NCBI GenBank assembly: GCA_021443045.1 | Contig: JABUUT010000052.1 | Span: 13,558 to 18,775 of the forward strand | Origin: Fibrobacteraceae bacterium | Lineage (GTDB): Bacteria > Fibrobacterota > Fibrobacteria > Fibrobacterales > Fibrobacteraceae | DNA length: 5,218 nt | Direction of reading: 5' to 3' | In this document: piece after piece, positions 5,174-5,218 of the stretch | How the letters are laid out: every line of letters starts with the position of its first letter | How positions within the stretch are numbered: the stretch's first letter is position 1 | Made by a program: the position numbers and the translations under genes | The notes under the pieces: generated by a model | Told to the model about the DNA's origin: nothing | Seen by the model: only the letters and a program-made list of their open reading frames with translations | Databases searched by the model: none

Positions 5174-5217
5174 TGTCATTCTGGAGGCTCGAAGAGCCGA
5201 TTACGCCCCAAGGCGAG
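5174..5217 (+). repeat. 'gattacgcc' hairpin repeat, copy 2
   Basis: It begins TGTCATTCTG and ends CGATTACGCC-CCAA-GGCGAG, like the minus-strand copy at 318-271. CGCC (5204-5207) pairs with GGCG (5212-5215). This copy also has GGCTC-GAA-GAGCC (5186-5198), a second perfect hairpin not seen in copy 1. It runs to the window edge and may continue beyond it. Confidence 0.65.
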
Positions 5218-5218
5218 A

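Overview
The window looks like a chromosomal segment from a Gram-negative bacterium of roughly even GC content. TolC-type outer-membrane protein and a signal peptide imply an outer membrane. Intergenic gaps are filled with short degenerate repeats (tandem GGTGGYT heptamers, 'gattacgcc' hairpin elements, an 'attgc...gcaat' element). From memory, this style of spacer fits Fibrobacter-like genomes, but no marker gene here proves the lineage, so treat that as a tentative inference.

Layout from left to right. Bases 2-139 are probably the C-terminal tail of an unidentified hydrophobic protein on the + strand. Bases 140-478 are a gene-free, repeat-rich spacer ending in a small hairpin. Thymidylate kinase (tmk, +) fills 479-1114. 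Facing it with a four-base gap is a 24-codon minus-strand ORF (1119-1193) with a strong ribosome binding site, encoding a probable single-pass membrane peptide. Bases 1194-1535 hold a second copy, inverted, of a repeat seen left of tmk, plus short inverted repeats and a possible leader. A MATE-family efflux pump (+) occupies 1536-2885. It converges on a TolC-family outer-membrane efflux protein (-, 2920-4218). Upstream of that gene are a clear intrinsic terminator, a tRNA-Val(CAC) with its own good promoter, and a stand-alone PTS EIIA (PtsN/fructose type) gene, all on the minus strand. Bases 4891-5218 are a gene-free spacer with small inverted repeats, ending in another copy of the 'gattacgcc' repeat.

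The genes do not form one pathway: nucleotide synthesis, drug or metabolite export, an orphan outer-membrane channel, a tRNA and a phosphotransfer regulator lie side by side. The MATE pump and the TolC-like protein are convergent, so they are not co-transcribed, and no HlyD-type adaptor or RND/ABC pump gene is present. I found no CRISPR array, integrase, transposase, phage gene or toxin-antitoxin pair, and no convincing new multi-gene system. The items most worth a second look are the 24-aa membrane peptide, the repeat families with a conserved hairpin, and the possible attenuator-like leader of the MATE gene.
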